Shown here piece after piece: positions 8,429-16,332 of a stretch of 64,000 bases of DNA. The DNA is taken from assembly GCF_015864955.1 (NCBI RefSeq), contig NZ_JADYWE010000001.1, positions 1,984,001-2,048,000 on the forward strand. Direction: 5' to 3'. Source of the DNA: Salinibacterium sp. NK8237. GTDB lineage: Bacteria; Actinomycetota; Actinomycetes; Actinomycetales; Microbacteriaceae. The notes below the pieces were generated by a model. The model was not told the DNA's origin, searched no databases, and saw nothing but the letters and a program-made list of their open reading frames with translations. Both the position numbers and the translations under genes were made by a program. Each line of letters begins with the position of its first letter. Position 1 is the stretch's first letter.

Positions 8429-11400
8429 ACCGCCGCGACCTCGCGCACCCCGAGCCGCAAGCTCACATCGCCGTCGCGACGCTCGTCGTCGTGGTGGCTG
8501 ACGAGCACCACGATCTTGTCGACGAGAGCCGTGCGCAGGTCGGTGATGAGTTGCTCGGCACTCGCGGCATCCAAGTGGGCGGTCGGTTCGTCGAGCAGTA
8601 CGACATCCGCGCGCGTTAGCAGGGTGCGGGCAACGGCCAAGCGCTGACGCTCGCCGCCCGAGAGGCTTTCGCCCGCCGAGCCGACGCGAGTGTCGAGGCC
8701 GCGCTCGAGCGAACCGAAGAGCGGGCCAAGACCTACCTGGCGCAGCACCGCGACGAGCTCCTGCTCGGTCGGCTGATCATCGTGGGCGCGGCCCAACAGC
8801 AGGTTCGCGCGGATCGTCGAATCGAAGAGGTGCGACTCCTGTGGGCACCACGTGACCGCCGTGCGCAATTGCTCGGGCGAGAGCTCGCGAGCATCCACGC
8901 CATTGAGGCTCCACGAGCCAGTGGCCGCCGGAAGATACCCGAGCAGCGCCGCCAACAACGTCGACTTGCCCGCGCCCGACGGACCTTCCACGACAAGCCA
9001 CTCGCCACGCTCAACCCGAGCGGTCGCGCCCGAAAACGCCAGCATCGGGCTCGAAGGCCAGCGGATGCCGAGCTCGCTCAGTTCGAGAACAGTCACGTCA
9101 CCGAGTGGCTGGTCTGCGCTCGCGGCTGCGGTGTCAGCGCGGTTAGCGTCATGGCGCGCGCCGCGGCGGCCAGCCGGTGAGCCAGTGTTGTCACGCACGC
9201 TCGCAGCCGAACCGCCAGCATCCGCCCCAGCATCCGCCCCAGCAGTAACCTCACGCACCTTCGCAAGCGCAGCACTGAGCGCCGGCCACTGCTGCACGGA
9301 GTCGACGAAGGCGATCAACGAGTCAACGAGCCCGATAGGGATGAGTACGAGCACCGCGACGATGGCGATTGGGAGGGTGCCAGCGATGACGGCGGGCGCG
9401 GCGACGGGCAGCATCGCGACGGCGGTCACCGAGCAGGCGAGTACGACGACGGCGTTGCCGATTCCGAGGGCGCGAGCGCTGCGGCGGGAGAGTGCGCCGG
9501 CTTCGGCGTCGATGTGATCGAGGCGGGCGAGCATCCGCCCACCAACACCGTTGGCACGAAGGTCGGTGGCTGCACCGGTCATGGCGGCAAAGGCGCGCAC
9601 GACGCGGGACTGCACTTCGGCGATGCCGTTGGCGGCCGAGCGGTCGATGATCACGGCGATGATGGGCGCCGCAATAAGCCCGACGGCGAGACCGGCGAGC
9701 AACACGGGAACAGCGGGCGCGTGCAGCAGGCCGACAGCGATGAGGGCGGCAAGAGAGGTGCCGAGAGCAACGGCGGGAGGCAGCACGACGCGGGGAACGA
9801 GATCGCGCACCCGGTCAGAGGCGGCAACGAGGTAGTCGAGGGCGACCCCGCCATTGGCGAGAGCGCGCGAACCGAGCGCCCGAGCGCCCAGACCATTCCA
9901 CAGGGCCACCCGCAGTTCGATGACCGAGCCCAAAACAGCGCGGTGCGTCGCGAGCCGCTCGGCGTAGCGCAGGGCGGCACGGCCAATGCCGAAGAACCGC
10001 ACGCCGACGATCGCGACGAGCAAGAACATGATCGGTGGATGCTCGCTCGCCCGCACAATCAGCCACCCCGAAAGGGCGGTGAGGGAGAGCGCGAAGAGGC
10101 TCGCGCCCACACCGAGAGCGATCGCTCCGACGAGAGTTCCGAGGGTGGGGCGCACAAACTCGAGCAGACTGGCGATCGTCGCGCGGGTTGTGCTGCGCTC
10201 GGCGAGAGCGTCAACATCCATGTCGCCTGCAACCGTCAGCGGATCAACCCGAGACTCGACCGCACGAGTCCCGCCCGAGGCGCCAACGACGACCACTTGA
10301 TCGGCCAGCGCCGCAATGCCCGCTTCGTGCGAGGCGACCAGCACGGTGACGGGGCGACCGCGCAGCTCAGCAATCGCGGCTTCAACGCGGGCAGCGGATG
10401 CCGGGTCGAGGTGGGCGGTCGGCTCATCAAGCAGCAACAGGGTGGCGCCCGCTTCGACGCGCAGCAGTCCGCGCGCAACGGCAATGCGGCGCAGTTCGCC
10501 GGGGCTAACCTGGCGCGGATCGGCCTCGGCAACCCCGGTGAGCCCGAGGTCGAGCAGCACAGACTTGATGGCCTTTTCGTCGTTGCTGTAGAGGCGCAGT
10601 TCGTCGAGCACGGTGTCAGCAACGGTGTGCGGATGCTGCGGAACCCAGGCCACCCGGGAAACGTCGATGCCCCACACGCTGCCGCCGCTGGGCTCGCGAT
10701 TGCCCGCCAGCACCTCAAGAACACTGGATTTTCCGCTGCCGCTTGGCCCATCCAGGGCAGTAATGGTGCCGGGGGTTGCCCGGAAGTTCAGACCGTCGAC
10801 CGCGGGCAAAGCGCGGCCGTCGTAGGCGATTGTGAGGTTCACGACACGGAACGCGCCAGCACTCTGGCGGTGTTCCCGTGCCCGCGGCACATCGATGATC
10901 GCGCGAGCGCGGCGTAGAGCGGTGAGCCCATTCTCGGAGGAGTGGAACGCGGCGCCCAGCTCGCGAAAGGGTGCGAAACACTCCGGGGCGAGTACGAGCG
11001 CGATAAGGCCGACGGTGAGGGAGAGCTGATCATCCACCAGCCGTACGCCCACAAAGACAGCAACGACCGCGACCGAAATGGTGGCGATGAGTTCGAGCAC
11101 GAGCGCCGAAAGAAACGCGGTGCGCAAGGTTTCCATCGTCTTCGTGCGGTTCTCGGCAGAAATCGCGCGCAACGCTTTCGACTGCTCGCCAACTCGACCA
11201 AGCCCGACAAGCACGGGCAGACCGCGGGCCAACTCGACCAAATGATCGGAGAGGCGTTCGAGGCTCGCGCTTGCCGCATCGGCCCGCTCGCGCGTGTGGC
11301 CGCCGACCAGAATCATGAACACCGGAACAAGCGGGACCGTCAACACAACGATGAGCGCGCTCACCCAGTCGACCGAGAGGATGCGCAGGCCGACCAGCAA

Positions 11401-11832
11401 CGGAACTGTCGCCGTCATCACGATCGTCGGCAACACCACACGGAAGTAGTTGTCGAGCTCATCGAGCCCCACCGTTGCAATCGCGGTGCTTGCGCCCGGG
11501 CGAGCATCGGAACCGGTGAGCACTCGCTCCGCGAGTTCGTGGCGCAGAGACTCCTTGGCGCCTAACGCGGCGCGGGTCGCGAAACTCTCCGTTGCCCAAG
11601 CGGTGGCCGCGCGGAGGAGGCCAGCCGCAATGCCAAGGCCGATCGCGAACTGCCACGCCGCGGCATCCCCGTCAATGACGCCAACGACACCGCGCGCGAC
11701 CGCCTCGGCCATGAGCACGAGCGCCAATCCCTTGAGAGAAGCAAGCAACCCCAACCCGAACAGTGTGTGAACACCGCCCGGGCCGAAGCCTGCTGCGAGT
11801 CGTTCGTGGAGTTTGGCTCTCATGCCCTCCAT
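8425..11832 (-). CDS. cydDC: CydDC fusion: thiol reductant ABC exporter, both subunits in one chain
   Basis: This 1135-residue protein joins two complete ABC half-transporters. CydD-like half: six helices, Walker A GPSGSGKSS near 362, signature VSPGELRRIAVARGLL, Walker B LLLLDEPTAHLD near 464. CydC-like half: a second six-helix domain, a linker rich in Ala/Gly/Asp, Walker A GPSGAGKSTL near 948, signature LSGGERQRLAVARTLL and VVLLDEPTAHLD near 1077. CydDC exports cysteine/glutathione and heme-linked reductant needed to assemble cytochrome bd, matching its place directly after cydAB (6 bp gap to cydB). The single-chain form is common in actinobacteria. An alternative start is the ATG at 11823. 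Confidence 0.92.
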   Translation of the reverse strand: MEGMRAKLHERLAAGFGPGGVHTLFGLGLLASLKGLALVLMAEAVARGVVGVIDGDAAAWQFAIGLGIAAGLLRAATAWATESFATRAALGAKESLRHELAERVLTGSDARPGASTAIATVGLDELDNYFRVVLPTIVMTATVPLLVGLRILSVDWVSALIVVLTVPLVPVFMILVGGHTRERADAASASLERLSDHLVELARGLPVLVGLGRVGEQSKALRAISAENRTKTMETLRTAFLSALVLELIATISVAVVAVFVGVRLVDDQLSLTVGLIALVLAPECFAPFRELGAAFHSSENGLTALRRARAIIDVPRAREHRQSAGAFRVVNLTIAYDGRALPAVDGLNFRATPGTITALDGPSGSGKSSVLEVLAGNREPSGGSVWGIDVSRVAWVPQHPHTVADTVLDELRLYSNDEKAIKSVLLDLGLTGVAEADPRQVSPGELRRIAVARGLLRVEAGATLLLLDEPTAHLDPASAARVEAAIAELRGRPVTVLVASHEAGIAALADQVVVVGASGGTRAVESRVDPLTVAGDMDVDALAERSTTRATIASLLEFVRPTLGTLVGAIALGVGASLFALSLTALSGWLIVRASEHPPIMFLLVAIVGVRFFGIGRAALRYAERLATHRAVLGSVIELRVALWNGLGARALGSRALANGGVALDYLVAASDRVRDLVPRVVLPPAVALGTSLAALIAVGLLHAPAVPVLLAGLAVGLIAAPIIAVIIDRSAANGIAEVQSRVVRAFAAMTGAATDLRANGVGGRMLARLDHIDAEAGALSRRSARALGIGNAVVVLACSVTAVAMLPVAAPAVIAGTLPIAIVAVLVLIPIGLVDSLIAFVDSVQQWPALSAALAKVREVTAGADAGADAGGSAASVRDNTGSPAGRRGARHDANRADTAAASADQPLGDVTVLELSELGIRWPSSPMLAFSGATARVERGEWLVVEGPSGAGKSTLLAALLGYLPAATGSWSLNGVDARELSPEQLRTAVTWCPQESHLFDSTIRANLLLGRAHDDQPTEQELVAVLRQVGLGPLFGSLERGLDTRVGSAGESLSGGERQRLAVARTLLTRADVVLLDEPTAHLDAASAEQLITDLRTALVDKIVVLVSHHDDERRDGDVSLRLGVREVAAV

Positions 11833-11838
11833 CGTGCC

Positions 11839-12903
11839 CTAGCTCGCTGAAGAAGCGGGGGGACTAGCTGAAGAGGAGGGGGCAACCGCGGGCTTCACGA
11901 TGTGCGCCTCAGGGAGGTGGTGATCGCTCAGGCGGTTGCGGAAGACCCAGTAAGTCCAGCCCTGGTAGATGAAGACCAGAGGCAGGCCGAACGCGGTCAC
12001 CACACTCATAACGCCGAGCGTATATTCGCCGCTCGCCGCGTTAGAGATCGTCAGGTTGAACGCGGGGTCAAGGGTCGAGGGCAATACGACCGGGTAGACG
12101 GCGGCGAAGATGGATGACGCACCCGCCACCAAGAATGCTGCGATTCCCACAAACGCCCAACCTTCACGCCCGGCTCGCGCGCTGATCCAGCCGAAGACGA
12201 CCGCAACTACGGCGATGACGACGAGACCCCACGTGATGACGGTGCCGTTCTGGAACTGAATGATCAGCACCCACGCCACGATGGGCAGCAGTGCTACGGG
12301 GCTCCAGCGCACCACGAAGTTGCGGGCGCGAACGCGCACATCGCCATCGGTTTTGAGGCCGAGGAAGACGGAGGCGTGAACAAGAGAGAAGCCAACAACC
12401 GCGAGGCCACCGAGGACGGCATACGGAGTGAACCACGCGAAGGCGCCGCCAACGCGGTCACCGTTAGCGTCGATGGGAAGGCCGGTCGTGGTGAGCGCGA
12501 GCGCCGCACCGATGCCGAAGGCGGAACCCAGCGAGCCGAGGCCGAGAGCACGGTCCCACCACATGCGCCACTTGTCAGTGGAGCCCTTGCCGCGGTACTC
12601 AATTGCGACGGCGCGGAAGATGAGGCTCACGAGCACGATCGTCAGCGGGATGTAGAGCGCCGAGAACAGTGATGCATACCAAAACGGGAATGCGGCGAAG
12701 GTGGCGGCTCCGGCCGTGATCAGCCAGACCTCGTTGCCGTCCCAGACCGGGCCGATGGCATTGAGCATGAGGCGACGTTCGCGGTCTTTGCGGGTGCTGA
12801 ACAGCAGCAGCATCCCGACACCGAGGTCGAAGCCTTCAAGAAGGAGGTAGCCGATCCACAAAGCCGCGATCGCGATAAACCAGATTGTCGGAAGAAGTTC
12901 CAT
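11839..12903 (-). CDS. cydB: Cytochrome bd ubiquinol oxidase subunit II
   Basis: The 354-residue multi-helix protein begins MELLPTIWFIAIAALWIGY and includes LLEGFDLGVGMLL and the GPVWDGNEVWLITAGAATFAAFP block that defines CydB. CydB pairs with CydA to form the bd-type terminal quinol oxidase, which reduces oxygen with high affinity and pumps no protons itself. It lies 18 bp after cydA with AGAAGGG as ribosome site. The C-terminus ends in a Ser/Ala/Pro-rich tail (APSSSASPPASSAS), which is longer than usual and may be flexible. Confidence 0.95.
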   Translation of the reverse strand: MELLPTIWFIAIAALWIGYLLLEGFDLGVGMLLLFSTRKDRERRLMLNAIGPVWDGNEVWLITAGAATFAAFPFWYASLFSALYIPLTIVLVSLIFRAVAIEYRGKGSTDKWRMWWDRALGLGSLGSAFGIGAALALTTTGLPIDANGDRVGGAFAWFTPYAVLGGLAVVGFSLVHASVFLGLKTDGDVRVRARNFVVRWSPVALLPIVAWVLIIQFQNGTVITWGLVVIAVVAVVFGWISARAGREGWAFVGIAAFLVAGASSIFAAVYPVVLPSTLDPAFNLTISNAASGEYTLGVMSVVTAFGLPLVFIYQGWTYWVFRNRLSDHHLPEAHIVKPAVAPSSSASPPASSAS

Positions 12904-12921
12904 GAGTAGTAGCCCTTCTGC

Positions 12922-14511
12922 TTAGTAGGCGAACGCGAGAACGTCGTCGCGATTGTCTGGTTTATTGGGATCGTCAGGGTCATTGCTATCGCCATCCGGA
13001 TGCCCGAGCTCAGGCATTGCCGAGGCAACACCACCGCGCACGTACTTGACGAGCAATCTCACTTCGAAGACCATCAGGAAGGCGTAGACCAGAGCGAGGG
13101 AGACGAGCGAGAAGATGATCTCTTCGCCACTCACGCCGGGGGAGACGGCTGCCGCAGTGAACATGTAGACACCGTCAATGCCACCGGGCGTCGGGTTGGG
13201 CACGACCACGAAAGGTTGGCGGCCCATCTCGGTGAAGACCCAGCCGGCGATGTTGGCACCGAATGGGGCTGCGATGCTGAGCAACGCTGTTCCCATGAGG
13301 AACTTCGACTGCGGCACGGTGCCCTTGCGAACGATCCACAGGGTGAGTGCAGCAAACGCGGCTGCGAGCATTCCGAAGCCGATCATGAGGCGGAAGCCCC
13401 AGTAGGTGACCTCCATGAGCGGCAGGTAATCGATCTCCTGGCCGGCACGCTCGCCATACAGCGGGTCATCGGGGAGGTTGGTGCCGTACAGCTCTTGGTA
13501 CTGCGGGATGAGGGTGTTCACGCCCTGAATTTCGGTATCGAAGTCACCATGAGCGAGAAACGAGAGCAGGCCGGGAATTTCAATAATGCCCACGACATCT
13601 TCACAGTCTTGGCCTCCGAGCGGCCCAATCGAGAGCACCGAGAAGCTCGTGCCGTCGTGGCACGCGGCCTCAGCGGCGGCCATCTTCAGCGGCTGCTGTT
13701 CAAACATGAGCTTGGCCTGAAGGTCACCCGTGATCGAGAGAGCACCAAATCCGAGGATCGCGATAACGGCACCGATGCGGATGCTCTTGATCCAGACGGC
13801 GTGATCCTTGCGATCGCGGCCCGGGATGCTGAGGTTCTCGCCGACGACGACACGACCTGTGGCATCCACAGAGTCGATTCCATCGCGACGGCGCTGCCAG
13901 AGCTGGTACCAGGAGATGCCGACGACGAAGCCAGCGCCAACGGCAATAGCACCGGTGACCGTGTGGGAGAAGGCGGAGAGGGCGGTGTTGTTGGTGAGCA
14001 CGGCCCAGATGTCAGTCATGACGGGCCGACCATCGATGAGTTCGACACCCACCGGGTGCTGCATCCATGAGTTGGCAACAATGATGAAGAAGGCGGAGAC
14101 GATCGAGCCCGCGACAGCGATCCAGAGGGTTGCGAGGTGGATTTTCTTGGGGAGACGGCTCCAGCCGAAGATCCACAGGCCGAGGAAGACGGACTCGAAG
14201 AAGAAGGCCAGCAAGCCTTCCATGGCAAGCGGTGCGCCGAAGACGTCACCGACGTAGCGGGAGTATTCGCTCCACGCCATGCCGAACTGGAACTCTTGAA
14301 CGAGACCGGTGGCCACACCCATGATGAAGTTGATGAGGTACAACTTGCCCCAGAACTTGGTCATGCGCAGCCACTTTTCGTCGCCGGTGCGCACCCACTG
14401 GGTTTGCATGAGCGCAACGATAGGGCCGAGACCTAACGTGAGCGGGACCATGATGAAGTGGTAAACGGTAGTGATTCCGAATTGCCATCTGGCGATCTCT
14501 AGGGGGTCCAC
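12922..14511 (-). CDS. cydA: Cytochrome bd ubiquinol oxidase subunit I
   Basis: From a GTG at 14511 the product reads MDPLEIARWQFGITTVYHF (529 residues), with His18 at the position of the heme b595 ligand of E. coli CydA (H19), further conserved FGMAWSEYSRYVGDVFGAPL, and the GRQPF quinol-domain motif near the C-terminal half. The Q-loop is short, as in most Gram-positive CydA. The upstream ATG at 14550 is less likely because AGAGAGG/AGGA sits just before the GTG. It heads the cydA-cydB-cydDC operon and is divergent from a BlaI-like repressor whose inverted-repeat sites lie in the shared promoter region. Confidence 0.95.
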   Translation of the reverse strand: MDPLEIARWQFGITTVYHFIMVPLTLGLGPIVALMQTQWVRTGDEKWLRMTKFWGKLYLINFIMGVATGLVQEFQFGMAWSEYSRYVGDVFGAPLAMEGLLAFFFESVFLGLWIFGWSRLPKKIHLATLWIAVAGSIVSAFFIIVANSWMQHPVGVELIDGRPVMTDIWAVLTNNTALSAFSHTVTGAIAVGAGFVVGISWYQLWQRRRDGIDSVDATGRVVVGENLSIPGRDRKDHAVWIKSIRIGAVIAILGFGALSITGDLQAKLMFEQQPLKMAAAEAACHDGTSFSVLSIGPLGGQDCEDVVGIIEIPGLLSFLAHGDFDTEIQGVNTLIPQYQELYGTNLPDDPLYGERAGQEIDYLPLMEVTYWGFRLMIGFGMLAAAFAALTLWIVRKGTVPQSKFLMGTALLSIAAPFGANIAGWVFTEMGRQPFVVVPNPTPGGIDGVYMFTAAAVSPGVSGEEIIFSLVSLALVYAFLMVFEVRLLVKYVRGGVASAMPELGHPDGDSNDPDDPNKPDNRDDVLAFAY

Positions 14512-14550
14512 TCCTGGCCTCTCTAATTGTGACGACTGCTCTCTTAACAA

Positions 14551-14568
14551 CAGCCAATGTTTTGGCTG
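14551..14568. promoter_or_regulatory. Inverted repeat CAGCCAA-N4-TTGGCTG in the cydA leader/promoter
   Basis: A perfect 7-bp inverted repeat with a 4-bp spacer lies 40 bp upstream of the cydA GTG and between it and the BlaI sites. It could be a repressor or activator site or a transcript hairpin for cydA; the regulator is unknown. Confidence 0.45.
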
Positions 14569-14587
14569 GGTAAGTGCTGTAAGTCAT

Positions 14588-14605
14588 TTCTACACCCTCG
14601 TAGAA
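14588..14605. promoter_or_regulatory. Candidate BlaI operator 1 (TTCTAC-N6-GTAGAA)
   Basis: The arms TTCTAC and GTAGAA are perfect complements 6 bp apart. BlaI/MecI repressors bind palindromes with TAC/GTA cores in divergent promoters next to their own gene. A second copy lies 22-23 bp away. Confidence 0.6.
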
Positions 14606-14610
14606 GTTAT

Positions 14611-14627
14611 TTCTACTTAGGGTAGAA
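14611..14627. promoter_or_regulatory. Candidate BlaI operator 2 (TTCTAC-N5-GTAGAA)
   Basis: The same TTCTAC/GTAGAA arms occur with a 5-bp spacer, ending 8 bp before the blaI-like ATG, where bound repressor would block its own expression. The centre-to-centre distance to operator 1 is about two helical turns, so cooperative binding on one DNA face is plausible. Confidence 0.6.
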
Positions 14628-14634
14628 TTGGCTC

Positions 14635-14997
14635 ATGAACTCGCTTGGTGAACTCGAACGCAGCGTGATGGACCTGCTGTGGGCGAGCACTGAAAGCCTC
14701 TCGGCCTACGACCTGCAGGCTGCTCTGGCATCCCCTGCATCATCCGGGCGCGAGCTCGCCGCCACCACCATTCTCACCGTGCTCTCTCGGCTCGAGAAGA
14801 AAAATTTCGTGGTGCGCGAACGCGATGTGCGCCCGCACCGTTACCGCGCCGCATCGGTGCGCGCCGAACACATGGCAGACCTCATGCACGAAGTGCTCGG
14901 TGGCGCCAGCGACCGCACCGCAGTGCTCGAACGCTTCGTCGGGCAGGTCACGAACGAAGAAGCCGAGACCCTCCGCCGCATTCTCGACGGACGATAA
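14635..14997 (+). CDS. BlaI/MecI/CopY family transcriptional repressor
   Basis: The 120-residue winged-helix protein (LGELERSVMDLLWASTESLS..., then AATTILTVLSRLEKKNFVVR) matches the Penicillinase-repressor family, ending in a C-terminal dimerisation helix (AETLRRILDGR). Such repressors are released when a partner M56 membrane protease cleaves them. The M56 gene follows 2 bp downstream, so the pair is co-expressed. It is divergent from cydA, and the two palindromes between them suggest it controls cytochrome bd expression as well as itself. Confidence 0.9.
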   Translation: MNSLGELERSVMDLLWASTESLSAYDLQAALASPASSGRELAATTILTVLSRLEKKNFVVRERDVRPHRYRAASVRAEHMADLMHEVLGGASDRTAVLERFVGQVTNEEAETLRRILDGR

Positions 14998-14999
14998 CC

Positions 15000-15836
15000 G
15001 TGGTTGCCGCCGCGATCACACTCGGCTTCGTCGCAGTGCTGCTGGCGTGGCCACTGCCCGCACTGCTCACGGGTGCCACCTGGGCCTACCGTCGTCCGAC
15101 TCTCGGGCTACTCGTCTGGCAACTCGTCGCCCTTGTGGGCGGCTTCAGCATGATCGGCTCCCTCGTGCTGCTCGGGGCCGCAACCTTCGCCACCGATCTT
15201 CCGGATGCCGCAACCGGCATGTGGCGCTTCGTCACCCACAATGAACTCCCCGAAGGTTCCTCGGTGTGGTCGTTACTCGCCCTTTCGGGAGCTCTCTTCC
15301 TCACCGCGCACCTGCTGCTCAATCTCCTCGTCACCGTCGTCTACGCGGAGCGTGAGCGTGCGCGCCACTCCCAACTCATCACCCTGCTGAGCGAACCGAT
15401 GACCGACCGCCCCGGAACTCGGGTCATCAACACCCCCGCGCCCGTCGCCTACTGCCTCCCCGGAGCCCTCACCTCCATCACCGTGCTCAGCGCCGGACTG
15501 CTGCAACTACTCGACGAAGAAGAACTCCAAGCCGTAATCGAACACGAACGAGCCCACGTGCGCCTGCGCCACGACATCGTGCTGATCTTCTTCACCGCCT
15601 GGAAAGTCTCCCTGCCGTGGCTGCCCACCGCCCGTAACGCCTCCCGCGAAGTCGCCCTCCTGCTCGAAATGCACGCCGACGACAACGCCCTCGCGCACGT
15701 CGGCCGCGGCAGCCTCGCCCGCGCCATCACCATCGTCTCCGAAGGCGGCGCGCTACCCCAACGCAGCGAACTCTCCTCAGCAATGCCCGAATCAACGCCC
15801 AAGGAACTCCGGGCTCGGCTGCTTCGGTTGGCCTAG
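15000..15836 (+). CDS. M56 family (BlaR1/MecR1-type) membrane metallopeptidase
   Basis: A GTG start at 15000 gives 278 residues with membrane segments at about 5-25, 37-60 and 92-115, and the zinc motif HERAH at 182-186 (in VIEHERAHVRLRHD), the HExxH of M56 proteases. There is no C-terminal penicillin-binding sensor domain; what it senses is therefore unknown. Its expected role is to cleave the co-encoded BlaI-like repressor on a membrane signal. A terminator-like hairpin follows immediately. Confidence 0.88.
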   Translation: MVAAAITLGFVAVLLAWPLPALLTGATWAYRRPTLGLLVWQLVALVGGFSMIGSLVLLGAATFATDLPDAATGMWRFVTHNELPEGSSVWSLLALSGALFLTAHLLLNLLVTVVYAERERARHSQLITLLSEPMTDRPGTRVINTPAPVAYCLPGALTSITVLSAGLLQLLDEEELQAVIEHERAHVRLRHDIVLIFFTAWKVSLPWLPTARNASREVALLLEMHADDNALAHVGRGSLARAITIVSEGGALPQRSELSSAMPESTPKELRARLLRLA

Positions 15837-15851
15837 AGCCCGACGCGGGCT
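15837..15851 (+). terminator. Hairpin after the M56 gene
   Basis: AGCCCG-ACG-CGGGCT forms a 6-bp GC-rich stem starting right after the stop codon. There is no T-run, so termination strength is uncertain. Confidence 0.4.
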
Positions 15852-15914
15852 GCGACGTGCGATGCGGTCCTGAGCGGTCTGTGATCGGTTTTCAGACACC
15901 GCCACTGTGCTTAT

Positions 15915-15938
15915 TTAAGGCGAACGAGTCCGCCTTAA
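15915..15938. repeat. Inverted repeat TTAAGGCG-N8-CGCCTTAA
   Basis: A perfect 8-bp inverted repeat lies in the 220-bp gap before the small membrane protein gene. Two further inverted repeats follow it: CCCC/GGGG at about 15955-15966, and AGAGAAAG/CTTTCTCT at 15983-16005. No protein gene is seen in this gap; it looks like a structured leader or regulatory region. Confidence 0.4.
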
Positions 15939-15982
15939 TGACGACTAGTTTGGCCCCCAATAGGGGTCTAGCGTTCAAGTTA

Positions 15983-16005
15983 AGAGAAAGTCTCAGGCTT
16001 TCTCT
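15983..16005. repeat. Inverted repeat AGAGAAAG-N7-CTTTCTCT upstream of the small membrane gene
   Basis: A perfect 8-bp inverted repeat with a 7-base loop lies 52 bp upstream of the ATG at 16057. It may be a regulator site or a leader hairpin; no partner regulator is evident. Confidence 0.35.
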
Positions 16006-16056
16006 CACGCTACACAGTCGCACTTGACCAGGCAGAGCTGAAAGCAGGGGGCAGAA

Positions 16057-16320
16057 ATGAACAAGAAAGTACTCGGGTGGGCCATCGTTCTTCTCGCGAG
16101 CCTCACCCTCGCAGCCGCAGCAGCCGTGTGGCTGATTGTGGTTGGAGTCGGTCCTGAGCTCGTTCTTGTCTCGGGTCTCCCGCCACTGCCCACACTCACT
16201 CTGGGCGTGTCAGCGCTCACGGCAGTGATCGCGAGCCTCGCACTGCTTCGTGCCGAGACGCCTCCCCGTCGTTCGCACACTCGCTCAACCTTTATCGCGC
16301 GTCGGCCAGGCGCCGCGTAG
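16057..16320 (+). CDS. Small hypothetical membrane protein
   Basis: The 87-residue product has two hydrophobic segments (WAIVLLASLTLAAAAAVWL near the start and a second at about 45-62) and a basic C-terminal tail (PPRRSHTRSTFIARRPG). No family was recognised. The open reading frame on the opposite strand (16005-16280) lacks such a coherent pattern, so this strand is preferred. The gene follows a 220-bp gap holding three inverted repeats. Confidence 0.5.
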   Translation: MNKKVLGWAIVLLASLTLAAAAAVWLIVVGVGPELVLVSGLPPLPTLTLGVSALTAVIASLALLRAETPPRRSHTRSTFIARRPGAA

Positions 16321-16332
16321 ATCCTGGCTGCG

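Noticed and set aside
9514..10917. Long plus-strand open frame (467 codons) opposite cydDC
   Set aside because: It is a GC-rich shadow of a clear ABC transporter gene; its translation is Gly/Asp/Arg-rich low-complexity with no family pattern.
13000..14070. Plus-strand open frame opposite cydA
   Set aside because: CydA motifs fill the minus strand; the plus translation has no recognisable family.
16005..16280. Minus-strand frame opposite the small membrane protein gene
   Set aside because: The plus-strand frame has a coherent membrane-helix pattern; the minus one is Ser/Arg/Thr-rich.
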